In this document: in pieces, positions 22,678 through 29,377 of the stretch
Layout of the letters: each line of letters starts with the position of its first letter
How positions within the stretch are numbered: the stretch's first letter is position 1
Assembly (NCBI GenBank): GCA_004557455.1
Contig: SFDX01000028.1
Span: 1-29,377 of the forward strand
Reading direction: 5' to 3'
Source: Akkermansia muciniphila
GTDB taxonomy: Bacteria > Verrucomicrobiota > Verrucomicrobiia > Verrucomicrobiales > Akkermansiaceae
Length of the DNA stretch: 29,377 nt
The notes under the pieces: model-generated
What the model was told of the DNA's origin: nothing
Database searches by the model: none
The model's input: only the letters and a program-made list of their open reading frames with translations
Translations under genes and position numbers: made by a program

Positions 22678-24333
22678 ATGGCAACACCTCCTTTTGTTTA
22701 CCAAGAAATGTTCCCCATGGGGGAAGATACGACGAAATACCGCCTGCTCACCAAGGATTATGTGAGCGTGGGAGAGTTTGAGGGCAAGCCGATGCTCAAG
22801 GTTGCGCCGGAGGGCCTGCGCCTGCTGGCCGAGACCGCTTGGCACGATGTGGCTTTTTATCTGCGCCCGGAGCACCTCGGGATGGTGCAGGGCATCCTGA
22901 GTGACCCCGAGGCCTCCGAGAATGACAAGAGCGTGGCCCTGACCCTGCTGCGGAATGCCGAGGTGGCGGCCCTGGGTGTGCTGCCGCTCTGCCAAGACAC
23001 CGGCACGGCCATCTGCGTGGGCAAGAAAGGCCAGCAGGTGTGGACCGGCTGCAACGATGCCGAGTACATCTCCCGCGGTGCCTACGATTGCTACACCAAA
23101 AACAACCTGCGCTACTCCCAAAACGTGGCGCTGGACATGTACCGCGAGGTGAATACCGGCACCAACCTGCCCGCCCAGATCGACCTGTTCGCCACGGACC
23201 ACGGCATGGACTACTCCTTCCTCTTCATTGCCAAGGGCGGCGGCTCTGCCAACAAGACCTACCTCTACCAGGAGACCAAGGCCCTGCTGAATCCCAAGAG
23301 CCTCAAGCAGTTCATGGTGCAGAAGATGAGCACCCTGGGCACCGCTGCCTGCCCGCCCTATCATGTGGCCTTCGTGGTGGGCGGCACCAGCGCCGAGCTC
23401 TGCCTCAAGACCGTGAAGCTGGCCTCCACCAAGTACTACGACAGCCTGCCCACCACCGGCAATGAGCACGGCCGCGCCTTCCGCGATGTGGAGTTGGAGG
23501 CCGAGCTGAAGAAGGAGGCCGAGAAGCTGGGGCTGGGTGCCCAGTTCGGCGGCAAGTGGTTTGCGCTGGATGTGCGCGTGGTGCGTCTGCCGCGTCACGG
23601 TGCTTCCTGCCCGGTGGCCTTGGGTGTTTCCTGCTCTGCGGACCGCAACTGCAAGGCCAAGATCACCCCGGAGGGTATCTTCATCGAGGAGCTGGAGTAC
23701 GACCCCGGCAAGTACATCCCCGCCGAGCTGCGCGAGACCAAGAGCGCGGGCGTGCCCATTAACCTGGACCGCCCCATGAAGGAGGTGCTGGCCGACCTCT
23801 CTCAGTACCCCGTCAAGACCCGCCTGGCCCTCACGGGTACCATCATCGTGGGGCGCGACATTGCCCACGCCAAGCTCAAGGAGCTGCTGGATGCGGGCAA
23901 GGACCTGCCGCAGTACATCAAGGACCACCCGATCTACTACGCAGGCCCCGCCAAGACCCCGGAGGGCTATGCCTCCGGTTCCTTCGGGCCCACCACCGCC
24001 GGGCGTATGGATTCCTATGTGGAGCTTTTCCAGAGCCACGGCGGCAGCATGATCATGATCGCCAAGGGCAACCGCGCCCAGTGCGTCACGGATTCCTGCC
24101 AAAAGTTCGGCGGCTTCTACCTGGGTTCCATCGGCGGCGTGGCGGCCGACCTGGCGAAGAACTGCATCACCTCCATCGAGTGCCTGGAGTACCCGGAGCT
24201 GGGGATGGAGGCCATCTGGAAGATTACCGTCAAGGACTTCCCGGCCTACATTCTGGTGGATGACAAGGGGCACGACTTCTTTGCCGACATCCGCGCCGGC
24301 TGGGGCTGCGGCCTCTGCAACGGCGGGCACTGA
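22678..24333 (+). CDS. Class I fumarate hydratase (iron-sulfur fumarase)
   Basis: Interconverts fumarate and malate in the TCA cycle or its reductive branch, using an oxygen-sensitive 4Fe-4S cluster. 551 residues from the ATG at 22678, the single-chain FumA/FumB length, with both halves. The cluster cysteines are Cys105 (LPLCQDTGTA), Cys225 (GTAACPPYHV) and Cys319 (GVSCSADRN); their spacing of 120 and 94 residues agrees with the known enzyme. Other landmarks are FIAKGGGSANK and VVGGTSAE in the N-terminal domain, then TGRIDS-like TAGRMDSYVE, IAKGNRA and GSIGG in the C-terminal half. cdsA follows after 69 nt that include a strong hairpin. An iron-sulfur fumarase suits an anaerobe or microaerophile. 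Gene symbol left open between fumA and fumB. Confidence 0.95.
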   Translation: MATPPFVYQEMFPMGEDTTKYRLLTKDYVSVGEFEGKPMLKVAPEGLRLLAETAWHDVAFYLRPEHLGMVQGILSDPEASENDKSVALTLLRNAEVAALGVLPLCQDTGTAICVGKKGQQVWTGCNDAEYISRGAYDCYTKNNLRYSQNVALDMYREVNTGTNLPAQIDLFATDHGMDYSFLFIAKGGGSANKTYLYQETKALLNPKSLKQFMVQKMSTLGTAACPPYHVAFVVGGTSAELCLKTVKLASTKYYDSLPTTGNEHGRAFRDVELEAELKKEAEKLGLGAQFGGKWFALDVRVVRLPRHGASCPVALGVSCSADRNCKAKITPEGIFIEELEYDPGKYIPAELRETKSAGVPINLDRPMKEVLADLSQYPVKTRLALTGTIIVGRDIAHAKLKELLDAGKDLPQYIKDHPIYYAGPAKTPEGYASGSFGPTTAGRMDSYVELFQSHGGSMIMIAKGNRAQCVTDSCQKFGGFYLGSIGGVAADLAKNCITSIECLEYPELGMEAIWKITVKDFPAYILVDDKGHDFFADIRAGWGCGLCNGGH

Positions 24334-24343
24334 TGCCCGCTTC

Positions 24344-24375
24344 GCCCGGCAGCAGGCCCACCCCCGCTGCCGGGC
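24344..24375 (+). terminator. Strong hairpin between fumarase and cdsA (terminator or RNA-end stabiliser)
   Basis: GCCCGGCAGC (24344-24353) and GCTGCCGGGC (24366-24375), perfect 10-bp stem, 12-nt loop. No T-run follows, so it may reduce readthrough or protect the 3' end of the fumarase mRNA rather than stop transcription fully. Confidence 0.5.
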
Positions 24376-24402
24376 TCTGCACTCTCTCCCCTCAACAGAA
24401 CC

Positions 24403-25323
24403 ATGACACCGAAAGTCAAGACCTTCCTCGAGCGCCTGTTCAGCACCGTGGTGCTGCTCTCCCTGCTGGGTGCTGCCGTGGGCTTCAATGAGCCCGCCGG
24501 CTATGCCGTGCTCATCTGCCTGTTCTGCAACCTCACCACCGTGGAGTGGCACAACATGCTGCGCAGCCGCGCAGAGACGACGAGCCGACCGCTTGCCCTG
24601 GCAGCGGGGCTTGTCTATCCGTGGCTCATGGCGGCGGGGGTGCTCTTTAACGATGAGTGGTTCAACGGGCTCTTTCAGTTTGCGCCGGTAGCCCTGGGCT
24701 GCCTGGTGTTCTATGCCTTGGCCTGCTTCTTCTGCGAGCTGATCCGCATGGACTACAAGGGCCGCACGGGGGCGCAGGCGCTGGCTTCCGTGGGCACGGG
24801 GCTGCTGGCCTTTGTCTACCCGGTGTGGCTCTTCGCTTTTGCCTTGGCCGCGTTGGGCAGCGAGTACGCCGTCTACTCCCTGCTCTGGCTCATCCTCGTT
24901 ACCAAGATGAGTGATATTTGGGCCTATGTCTGCGGGGTGCTGACGGGCGGACGCTTCATCACCCGCCGCTTCAGCCCGATGGTTTCGCCCAAGAAGACCT
25001 GGGAGGGCATCATCGGCTCGCTGATCATCACCACCCTGGTGGCGTGGCTCATCAGCGGCATGGCGGATTTCCGGGCCTTCCTGGGGCAGCCGGGGGAGTT
25101 CTGCGGGCTGGCGGTGTATACCTCCCCGGTGTTCTTCCTGGTGCTCATGCCGGTGCTCTTCGTGCTGTCCGTGGCGGGGGATCTGGCGGGCTCGCTCATC
25201 AAGCGGGGGCTGGAGGTGAAGGACAGCGGCTCGCTGCTGCCGGGCATCGGCGGCATCTTCGATCTCATCGACTCCCCGGCCTTCACGGTTTCCTTTGCGG
25301 TGGCGGTGTTGGGTATTCTCTGA
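24403..25323 (+). CDS. cdsA: Phosphatidate cytidylyltransferase (CDP-diglyceride synthase)
   Basis: Inner-membrane enzyme that makes CDP-diacylglycerol from phosphatidate and CTP. 306 residues with about seven or eight hydrophobic segments. The C-terminal family signature is present at about 265-294 (SLIKRGLEVKDSGSLLPGIG, then GIFDLIDSP), and WEGIIGS lies in the middle. The signature differs from the usual PGHGGxxDRxDS: His is Ile and Arg is Leu. The Asp pair remains. It could be a variant or a paralogue. The ATG at 24403 has no Shine-Dalgarno sequence. Only 7 nt separate its stop from the lipid kinase gene, so the two lipid genes form an operon, possibly read through from fumarase. Confidence 0.9.
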   Translation: MTPKVKTFLERLFSTVVLLSLLGAAVGFNEPAGYAVLICLFCNLTTVEWHNMLRSRAETTSRPLALAAGLVYPWLMAAGVLFNDEWFNGLFQFAPVALGCLVFYALACFFCELIRMDYKGRTGAQALASVGTGLLAFVYPVWLFAFALAALGSEYAVYSLLWLILVTKMSDIWAYVCGVLTGGRFITRRFSPMVSPKKTWEGIIGSLIITTLVAWLISGMADFRAFLGQPGEFCGLAVYTSPVFFLVLMPVLFVLSVAGDLAGSLIKRGLEVKDSGSLLPGIGGIFDLIDSPAFTVSFAVAVLGIL

Positions 25324-25330
25324 TAACACG

Positions 25331-26215
25331 ATGAACACGATCCCCCTGCTGCTGAACCCGGCCGCCGGCAGTCTGCACACCTCGGGTCTGCGCGCGTGGT
25401 TGGCGGCCCACGAGGCGGAGTTCCGGCTCATCCCCACGCGCAGTGCCGAGCACCTCACCGAGACGGCGGCCCGGCTGGCGGCGGAGGGGGAACCCATCGT
25501 GGCGGCGGCCGGCGGGGACGGCACGCTCATGTGCGCGGCGCAGGGGCTCATGGGCTCGGCCTGCGCGCTGGGCATCCTGCCCTCCGGCACCATGAATGTT
25601 TTTGCGCGTGAGCTGGGCATCGGCTCCCGCAACTTCGACCGCGCGCTCGCCGCCATGCGCAGCGGCAGTCCGGCGCAGGTGGATATCTTTACGGTGAACG
25701 GTAAGCCTTTCCTCCAGATGGCAGGTTTCGGGCCGGATGCGCGTATCATCCAACTCATTACCCCGGGCATGAAGAAGCGCATCGGGGCCGCTGCCCACCT
25801 GCTCACGGGGCTGAAGGTGATGACGGAGCACCTGCCTGCCGTGACTCTGCACCTGCCGGACGGTCGAACCTACCGGGGCAAGCAGATCATCTTCGGCAAC
25901 GGCAAGCGCTACGCCGGGCCCGGGAAACTCTTCCGGGGTGCCGCTTACGATGACGGCCTGCTGGACGCAGCTATCTTCCATCAGTGCCTTCCGGGTATCA
26001 TTGCGGAGAGTCTCTGCTGCATGCTGCTGTCCGGGGGAACGGACCGCAATACCTCGTTCATGACGCATGTCATTCAGCTTGCAGAGGGCACCATTGAGGC
26101 CGACGGGTGGCTGCCCTATCAGCTGGACGGCGATTATGTCGCGACCCTGCGACCGGGGGAGCAGGCGCATATCGCCCGCCTACCGCAGCGTCTGAGTGTC
26201 TGCGTACCTTCTTGA
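25331..26215 (+). CDS. Diacylglycerol/lipid kinase family protein (YegS/BmrU-like)
   Basis: 294 residues. The DAGK catalytic domain has LLLNPAAGS at the start, the nucleotide-binding GGDGT (61-65) and GILPSGTMNVFARELGI (81-97), then AGFGPDARI and the C-terminal beta-rich half with YDDGLLDAAIF and the typical ending on EADGWLPYQLDGD. Family members phosphorylate diacylglycerol or related lipids. Coupled to cdsA, it could recycle diacylglycerol to phosphatidate, the CdsA substrate, a sensible pairing. Alternatives are sphingolipid or undecaprenol kinases of the same fold; the exact substrate is unknown. Start at 25331 because it lies just after the cdsA stop and matches the family N-terminus. 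Confidence 0.92.
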   Translation: MNTIPLLLNPAAGSLHTSGLRAWLAAHEAEFRLIPTRSAEHLTETAARLAAEGEPIVAAAGGDGTLMCAAQGLMGSACALGILPSGTMNVFARELGIGSRNFDRALAAMRSGSPAQVDIFTVNGKPFLQMAGFGPDARIIQLITPGMKKRIGAAAHLLTGLKVMTEHLPAVTLHLPDGRTYRGKQIIFGNGKRYAGPGKLFRGAAYDDGLLDAAIFHQCLPGIIAESLCCMLLSGGTDRNTSFMTHVIQLAEGTIEADGWLPYQLDGDYVATLRPGEQAHIARLPQRLSVCVPS

Positions 26216-26231
26216 TAAAAACACCGGGAAT

Positions 26232-26480
26232 ATGCGAGACGAGAGTCCGAGTCGGGTTCATTGGCCGAATGTGGTGTTGCGGATACCGGAAGGCTTGGCG
26301 AATGAGCTGGAGGCGATCGGTGCATTCAATGCCGTCAGTTCCTCGCGGATCATGACTATGGCCTGTATTTACCTTTTGGAGGCCGCCGCGCGTGACAATC
26401 TGACAGCGCCGGTACCGACGGGCTACGGAGAAACGGAGGAGGAGGTGCTGCGTGCGGCCGAGGCGGATGCGGACGAGTAG
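26232..26480 (+). CDS. Small ribbon-helix-helix-like protein
   Basis: 83 residues from the ATG at 26232, 16 nt after the kinase stop; an in-frame Met at 26196 would overlap the kinase gene. Residues about 10-55 have the ribbon-helix-helix layout: strand NVVLRIP, helix EGLANELEAIGAFN, turn with SSS, helix RIMTMACIYLLEAAARDN. The tail is acidic (TEEEVLRAAEADADE). The fold call is by pattern, not by a named family; RHH proteins usually bind DNA as dimers. Position at the end of the fumarase-lipid operon gives no clear target. Its stop is only 5 nt from the stop of the convergent metalloprotease gene, and no terminator fits between them. Confidence 0.7.
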   Translation: MRDESPSRVHWPNVVLRIPEGLANELEAIGAFNAVSSSRIMTMACIYLLEAAARDNLTAPVPTGYGETEEEVLRAAEADADE

Positions 26481-26485
26481 TGTGT

Positions 26486-27433
26486 CTACGCCGCGTAGGA
26501 GATGAGCAGGGTATACACCTCGCACAACAGGGAATAAACGGCCACGGCACAGCGCTGCACATCTACCCAATACCCATGCAGGGTTACCAGCCCGAATACG
26601 CGCAGAATGAGCAGCAGCACCACGATGTTCATTAACAGGGTGATCAGGAAGGAGAGCACAATGCCGTTCTCCAGCATGTCCGGCTGCTCGCGGGGGATAA
26701 TCCACATCGTCCAGTAGATGTGAAAACACCACCAGAAGCCGATACCGGCATAAAACCAAGGGTGGTAAACCTCGAAGGGGTAAATCCAATTCACCAACCA
26801 TAGGCCACCGCCCCACACGGCCATCCACAGCGGCACAAAATAAGGGGCCAGGGCTATGGCAAGGTTATCTTTATCGGTGTCTACATATCCACCCTGCTCG
26901 GAGAACTCAAAGGATTTTATGCGCCCGAAGCAGCAAAGAGCCACAAGGGCGTGCGTCATCTCATGTCCGAGCACGTACACATAGGCTAACAACGGCATCG
27001 CGGGCCGAAAAAACAACAGGGAAAGGTACAGGGCCACGCCCATCAGGGAGAACCACACCGGCTCGCTCGTCCAGAATCCCAGTGCATTCTCTGCCGACGG
27101 TGCCGCATGATAGATCTGCAACAGTAGCGCAAAGACCATGATAACGGAGAGGGGAAGCAGAAAAACGTAGGCGACAAACAGACGGCGGCGGCGCGGCCAG
27201 CCGCTGATGCGTCCGACTTCCGGCGCCTCGACTTCATAATACTCCCCGGCGGCAGCAAGCTGCGCATGATGTTCCATGACACGCATGCAAAACCTCTTCA
27301 TGCGAGAATCGGGCTCCGGCTGCATCTGCAGGGGCGGGCGATCCGGCGGGGTGCGCCAATCCCCCGGCAACTGCCCGGGCGTGGGCGGTGGCGGCGGCGG
27401 TGGCGCTTGCTTGGGGAGGCTGGGTTGTCTCAT
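26486..27433 (-). CDS. M50-like membrane metalloprotease
   Basis: 315 residues from the ATG at 27433, which overlaps the recJ stop in an ATGA junction. The N-terminal 45 residues are cytosolic and Pro-rich (a run of seven prolines). About six hydrophobic segments follow from residue 84. HEMTH (157-161) lies inside a hydrophobic segment (LAYVYVLGHEMTHALVAL), as in site-2-type proteases. ALAPYFVPLW downstream matches the APYFxP motif seen in M50-like families, but no clear NPDG-type third ligand is visible, so catalysis is likely but not certain. Site-2 proteases cut membrane-bound regulators; the substrate is unknown. Translational coupling to recJ is probably an operon accident, but could mean shared stress expression. 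Confidence 0.8.
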   Translation of the reverse strand: MRQPSLPKQAPPPPPPPTPGQLPGDWRTPPDRPPLQMQPEPDSRMKRFCMRVMEHHAQLAAAGEYYEVEAPEVGRISGWPRRRRLFVAYVFLLPLSVIMVFALLLQIYHAAPSAENALGFWTSEPVWFSLMGVALYLSLLFFRPAMPLLAYVYVLGHEMTHALVALCCFGRIKSFEFSEQGGYVDTDKDNLAIALAPYFVPLWMAVWGGGLWLVNWIYPFEVYHPWFYAGIGFWWCFHIYWTMWIIPREQPDMLENGIVLSFLITLLMNIVVLLLILRVFGLVTLHGYWVDVQRCAVAVYSLLCEVYTLLISYAA

Positions 27434-29139
27434 ACTTCTGCCGGGCGTATATCCTGGATGGAAACGGAAAGAGAGGAGCGGCCACGCCACACGTTGCGAT
27501 CAATCGTGAAAGCTACATCCCAGGGAGGCTCGGGGAGTTTCCGCAGGGCTCCGTTGAAGTAGATGGCATCGCACTCGCCGATCCCCTGGCGCAGGAAGAG
27601 GCGCAGGTGGTTGCCGGACAGGTGGCGCGGGGCGTCGGACAGGGTGACACCGCGGCTCATGAAGATCGGTTGCGGGTTGGAGTTGCCGAAGGGTTCCAGC
27701 AACTCGTAGCTGTCCAACAACTCTGTATTCAGCTCCTCCAGTCGAACCTCTGCCGCAATGTTCAGCACGGGTTTCAGGTCCTCTGCATTGGTATTATCTC
27801 GCACATAGTCGTCGAATTGACGGCGGAAGGCGTCGATCATCTCTTCCCGCACCACCAGGCCGGCGGCCATGTCGTGCCCGCCGCCGGAGACGAGTGTGCC
27901 CGCGCAGTGGTGAATGGCTTGCACCAGGGAAACGGCGGGGATGGAGCGCCCGGAGCCTTTGCCGAGCCCATTCGCATCCAGGGAGATAATCACCGTAGGC
28001 TTGTGATAACGGCGCATCAGCAGCGAGGCCACGATACCGACCACCCCGGGGTGCCAGGTGCGGGAGCCGAGCACGATGACGTGGTCCGTGGCGGGGTGAA
28101 ATTGTGTCTCGAGCATCTGCGTGGCTTCCTCGCGTATCTTTTCTTCCTCGGCGCGGCGGGCCTTGTTATGCTCCTCGAGGCGCTCGGCAAGTTCCTCCGC
28201 GCGCGCGCTGTCCTGCGTCATCAGCAATTCCAAGGCATCAAGCGGGCTGTCCATGCGGCCGGCAGCATTCAGGCGCGGCCCCAGACGGAAGGAGACGTGC
28301 CCGGCGGTCGGTTCCCGATTCAGACCGGTCACACGGTTCAGGGCATTCAACCCCACGTTGCCGCCCAATCCCATGATACGCAGACCGTGGCGGGTCAACA
28401 GTCGGTTTTCATCCACCAAGGGCACAATATCAGCTACCGTGGCAATCGCAACCACATCCAGGTAGCGCTTCAGGTCGAACCATGCGAGGCGACGCCGCCT
28501 CAACAGGGCATGCGCCAGCTTAAACACCACCCCGGCGCTGCACAGGTAGGTATAGCGGCTCGATTCCTCCAGCTTAGCATTCACCACGGCATACGCGGGG
28601 GGGCGCCCCAGCGGGCCGGACTCGTGGTGGTCCAATATCACCACATCCACACCGTCGTTCTGCAGGTTGCGTACTTCCTCCACCGATGAGGTTCCGCAGT
28701 CCACGGCAATCAACAGGGCAGGTTTTTCCCCGCATTTCTCAAAGGCTCGGCGCACGCCCTCCCGGCTCAGGCCGTACCCCTCGCGCGTGCGCACGGGGAT
28801 GAAATAGTCCGTCCGTATCTTGTACGCTGTCAGCACGGAATGCAGCAGCATAACGGAGCTCACGCCGTCCACATCATAATCGCCGAAGATGCACACATGC
28901 TCCCCCCGGTCCGCTGCCCGCAGAATGCGATCCACCGCCGCGCTCATTTCGCGCAGCGCAAAGGGATCCCCCAAATCCGCCAACTTGGGCTGTAAAAATT
29001 TCAGTGCTTCTTCTCGCCCGGCAATGCCCCTTTGTGCCAAAAGCCGCCTGACCAGCGGCGGCAACTTCCGGTTCAGCTCTTCTCCGAAGTCTACACTGCC
29101 GTTCGTCGGGTGCACTTCCCAACTGAACTTCGTACTCAT
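27430..29139 (-). CDS. recJ: Single-stranded-DNA-specific exonuclease RecJ
   Basis: 5'-3' single-strand exonuclease of recombination and mismatch/base repair. 569 residues, the usual length. DHH-family metal motifs: FGDYDVDGVSS (85-95), AVDCGTSS with Asp147, ILDHHE (169-173) and the VVAIATVADIVPL region. The DHHA1 part has GSRTWHPGVVGIVASLL, GKGSGRSI and SGGGHDMAAG. The C-terminal OB fold ends in SIQDIRP. The ATG at 29139 begins MSTKFSW. A promoter with its -10 box 6 nt upstream means transcription should begin at the start codon itself. Confidence 0.96.
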   Translation of the reverse strand: MSTKFSWEVHPTNGSVDFGEELNRKLPPLVRRLLAQRGIAGREEALKFLQPKLADLGDPFALREMSAAVDRILRAADRGEHVCIFGDYDVDGVSSVMLLHSVLTAYKIRTDYFIPVRTREGYGLSREGVRRAFEKCGEKPALLIAVDCGTSSVEEVRNLQNDGVDVVILDHHESGPLGRPPAYAVVNAKLEESSRYTYLCSAGVVFKLAHALLRRRRLAWFDLKRYLDVVAIATVADIVPLVDENRLLTRHGLRIMGLGGNVGLNALNRVTGLNREPTAGHVSFRLGPRLNAAGRMDSPLDALELLMTQDSARAEELAERLEEHNKARRAEEEKIREEATQMLETQFHPATDHVIVLGSRTWHPGVVGIVASLLMRRYHKPTVIISLDANGLGKGSGRSIPAVSLVQAIHHCAGTLVSGGGHDMAAGLVVREEMIDAFRRQFDDYVRDNTNAEDLKPVLNIAAEVRLEELNTELLDSYELLEPFGNSNPQPIFMSRGVTLSDAPRHLSGNHLRLFLRQGIGECDAIYFNGALRKLPEPPWDVAFTIDRNVWRGRSSLSVSIQDIRPAEV

Positions 29140-29145
29140 GAGCCG

Positions 29146-29175
29146 AGTCTACCACACTCCCCCTCTGCTCGTCAA
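29146..29175 (-). promoter_or_regulatory. Promoter of recJ; implies a leaderless mRNA
   Basis: Minus strand: TTGACG (29175-29170), 18 nt, TAGACT (29151-29146). Only 6 nt lie between the -10 box and the ATG at 29139. Confidence 0.7.
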
Positions 29176-29246
29176 GTGATAACTCCGCCCCGCCCCCTTC
29201 CTCTCCCCTTTTTTTCGTCATCACTCATTTTTTCTTCACTTTCTCC

Positions 29247-29275
29247 TTGACATTCGCCCCCGCTTCCGCTATACT
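29247..29275 (+). promoter_or_regulatory. Near-consensus promoter of tRNA-Ala
   Basis: TTGACA (29247-29252), exactly 17 nt, TATACT (29270-29275, 5/6); tRNA begins 16 nt later. It is divergent from the recJ promoter. Confidence 0.88.
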
Positions 29276-29291
29276 TCCCCCGTCACCTTTC

Positions 29292-29364
29292 GGGGTATTA
29301 GCTCAGTTGGTAGAGCGCCTCAATGGCATTGAGGAGGTCAGCGGTTCGAACCCGCTATGCTCCA
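29292..29364 (+). tRNA. tRNA-Ala (anticodon GGC)
   Basis: Acceptor GGGGTAT (29292-29298) pairs with ATGCTCC (29357-29363) with two G-U pairs. Anticodon arm CCTCA-ATGGCAT-TGAGG gives GGC, reading GCC. T-loop GTTCGAACC. The following bases GCC do not give an encoded CCA. Window ends in a T-run that may belong to its terminator. Confidence 0.95.
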
Positions 29365-29377
29365 GCCTCCGTTTTTT

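Noticed and set aside
21757..25806. A 1349-codon open frame on the minus strand opposite the metallophosphoesterase, fumarase, cdsA and lipid kinase genes
   Set aside because: The plus strand carries four conserved families with intact motifs. The antisense frame gives low-complexity His/Gly/Gln-rich sequence, as expected from high GC at third positions.
27388..28689. 433-codon plus-strand frame opposite recJ
   Set aside because: recJ on the minus strand has every catalytic motif; the opposite frame has none.

Overview
The window looks like chromosome of a fairly GC-rich Gram-negative bacterium, most likely a Verrucomicrobiota member of the Akkermansia type. The Gram-negative part rests on a C-terminal outer-membrane barrel, an arabinose-5-phosphate isomerase for Kdo/LPS synthesis, and signal peptides. 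The phylum call is inference: almost no start codon has a Shine-Dalgarno sequence, yet promoters are ordinary sigma70 type (TTGACA, 17 bp, TATAAT-like), which argues against Bacteroidota, and the small gene at 21389 resembles, from memory, a protein I associate with Verrucomicrobia.

Layout. 1-441 is the end of an autotransporter-like barrel. 831-3834 is a two-gene unit: a lipoprotein and an exported protein with a PD-(D/E)XK-nuclease-like domain and a glycine-rich membrane-active tail. 3890-9919 is mainly housekeeping: bioA and dnaB (coupled), a small secreted protein, rpsF, kdsD/kpsF and hemW. 10216-20378 is an accessory island on the minus strand, partly AT-rich. 21005-21303 holds three tRNA genes (Thr-CGT and two identical Lys-CTT). 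21389-26480 runs on the plus strand: a conserved small protein, a metallophosphoesterase, class I fumarase, cdsA, a lipid kinase and a small ribbon-helix-helix-like protein. 26486-29139 is minus-strand recJ with a coupled membrane metalloprotease. A tRNA-Ala (GGC) closes the window.

The island is the most interesting part. A 1970-residue RHS protein (14466-20378) ends in a variable tip of about 230 residues with a His-rich motif and a glycine zipper. Next comes a 294-bp deletion derivative of an ISL3-like insertion sequence, inserted exactly at the RHS stop codon with 15-bp inverted repeats and a 9-bp target duplication (one mismatch). Removing it puts a 310-residue cytoplasmic protein 17 nt after the RHS stop, the usual place for an immunity gene. 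Two nt further on lies an orphan RHS tip (12066-13205). It carries an in-frame copy of the RHS core end fused to a different toxin domain, an L,D-transpeptidase-like fold of the DUF2778/Tlde1 type. That gene overlaps by 4 nt a signal-peptide-bearing protein (11488-12069), a fitting immunity protein for a wall-acting toxin. A membrane-anchored ankyrin protein follows. Recombination between the two core copies (offset 2346 nt, in frame) would swap the tip.

A second theme is regulation. Several strong promoters place the -10 box only 6-16 nt before the start codon (21389, 22678, recJ, hemW, dnaB), implying leaderless or nearly leaderless mRNAs in a genome without visible Shine-Dalgarno sequences.
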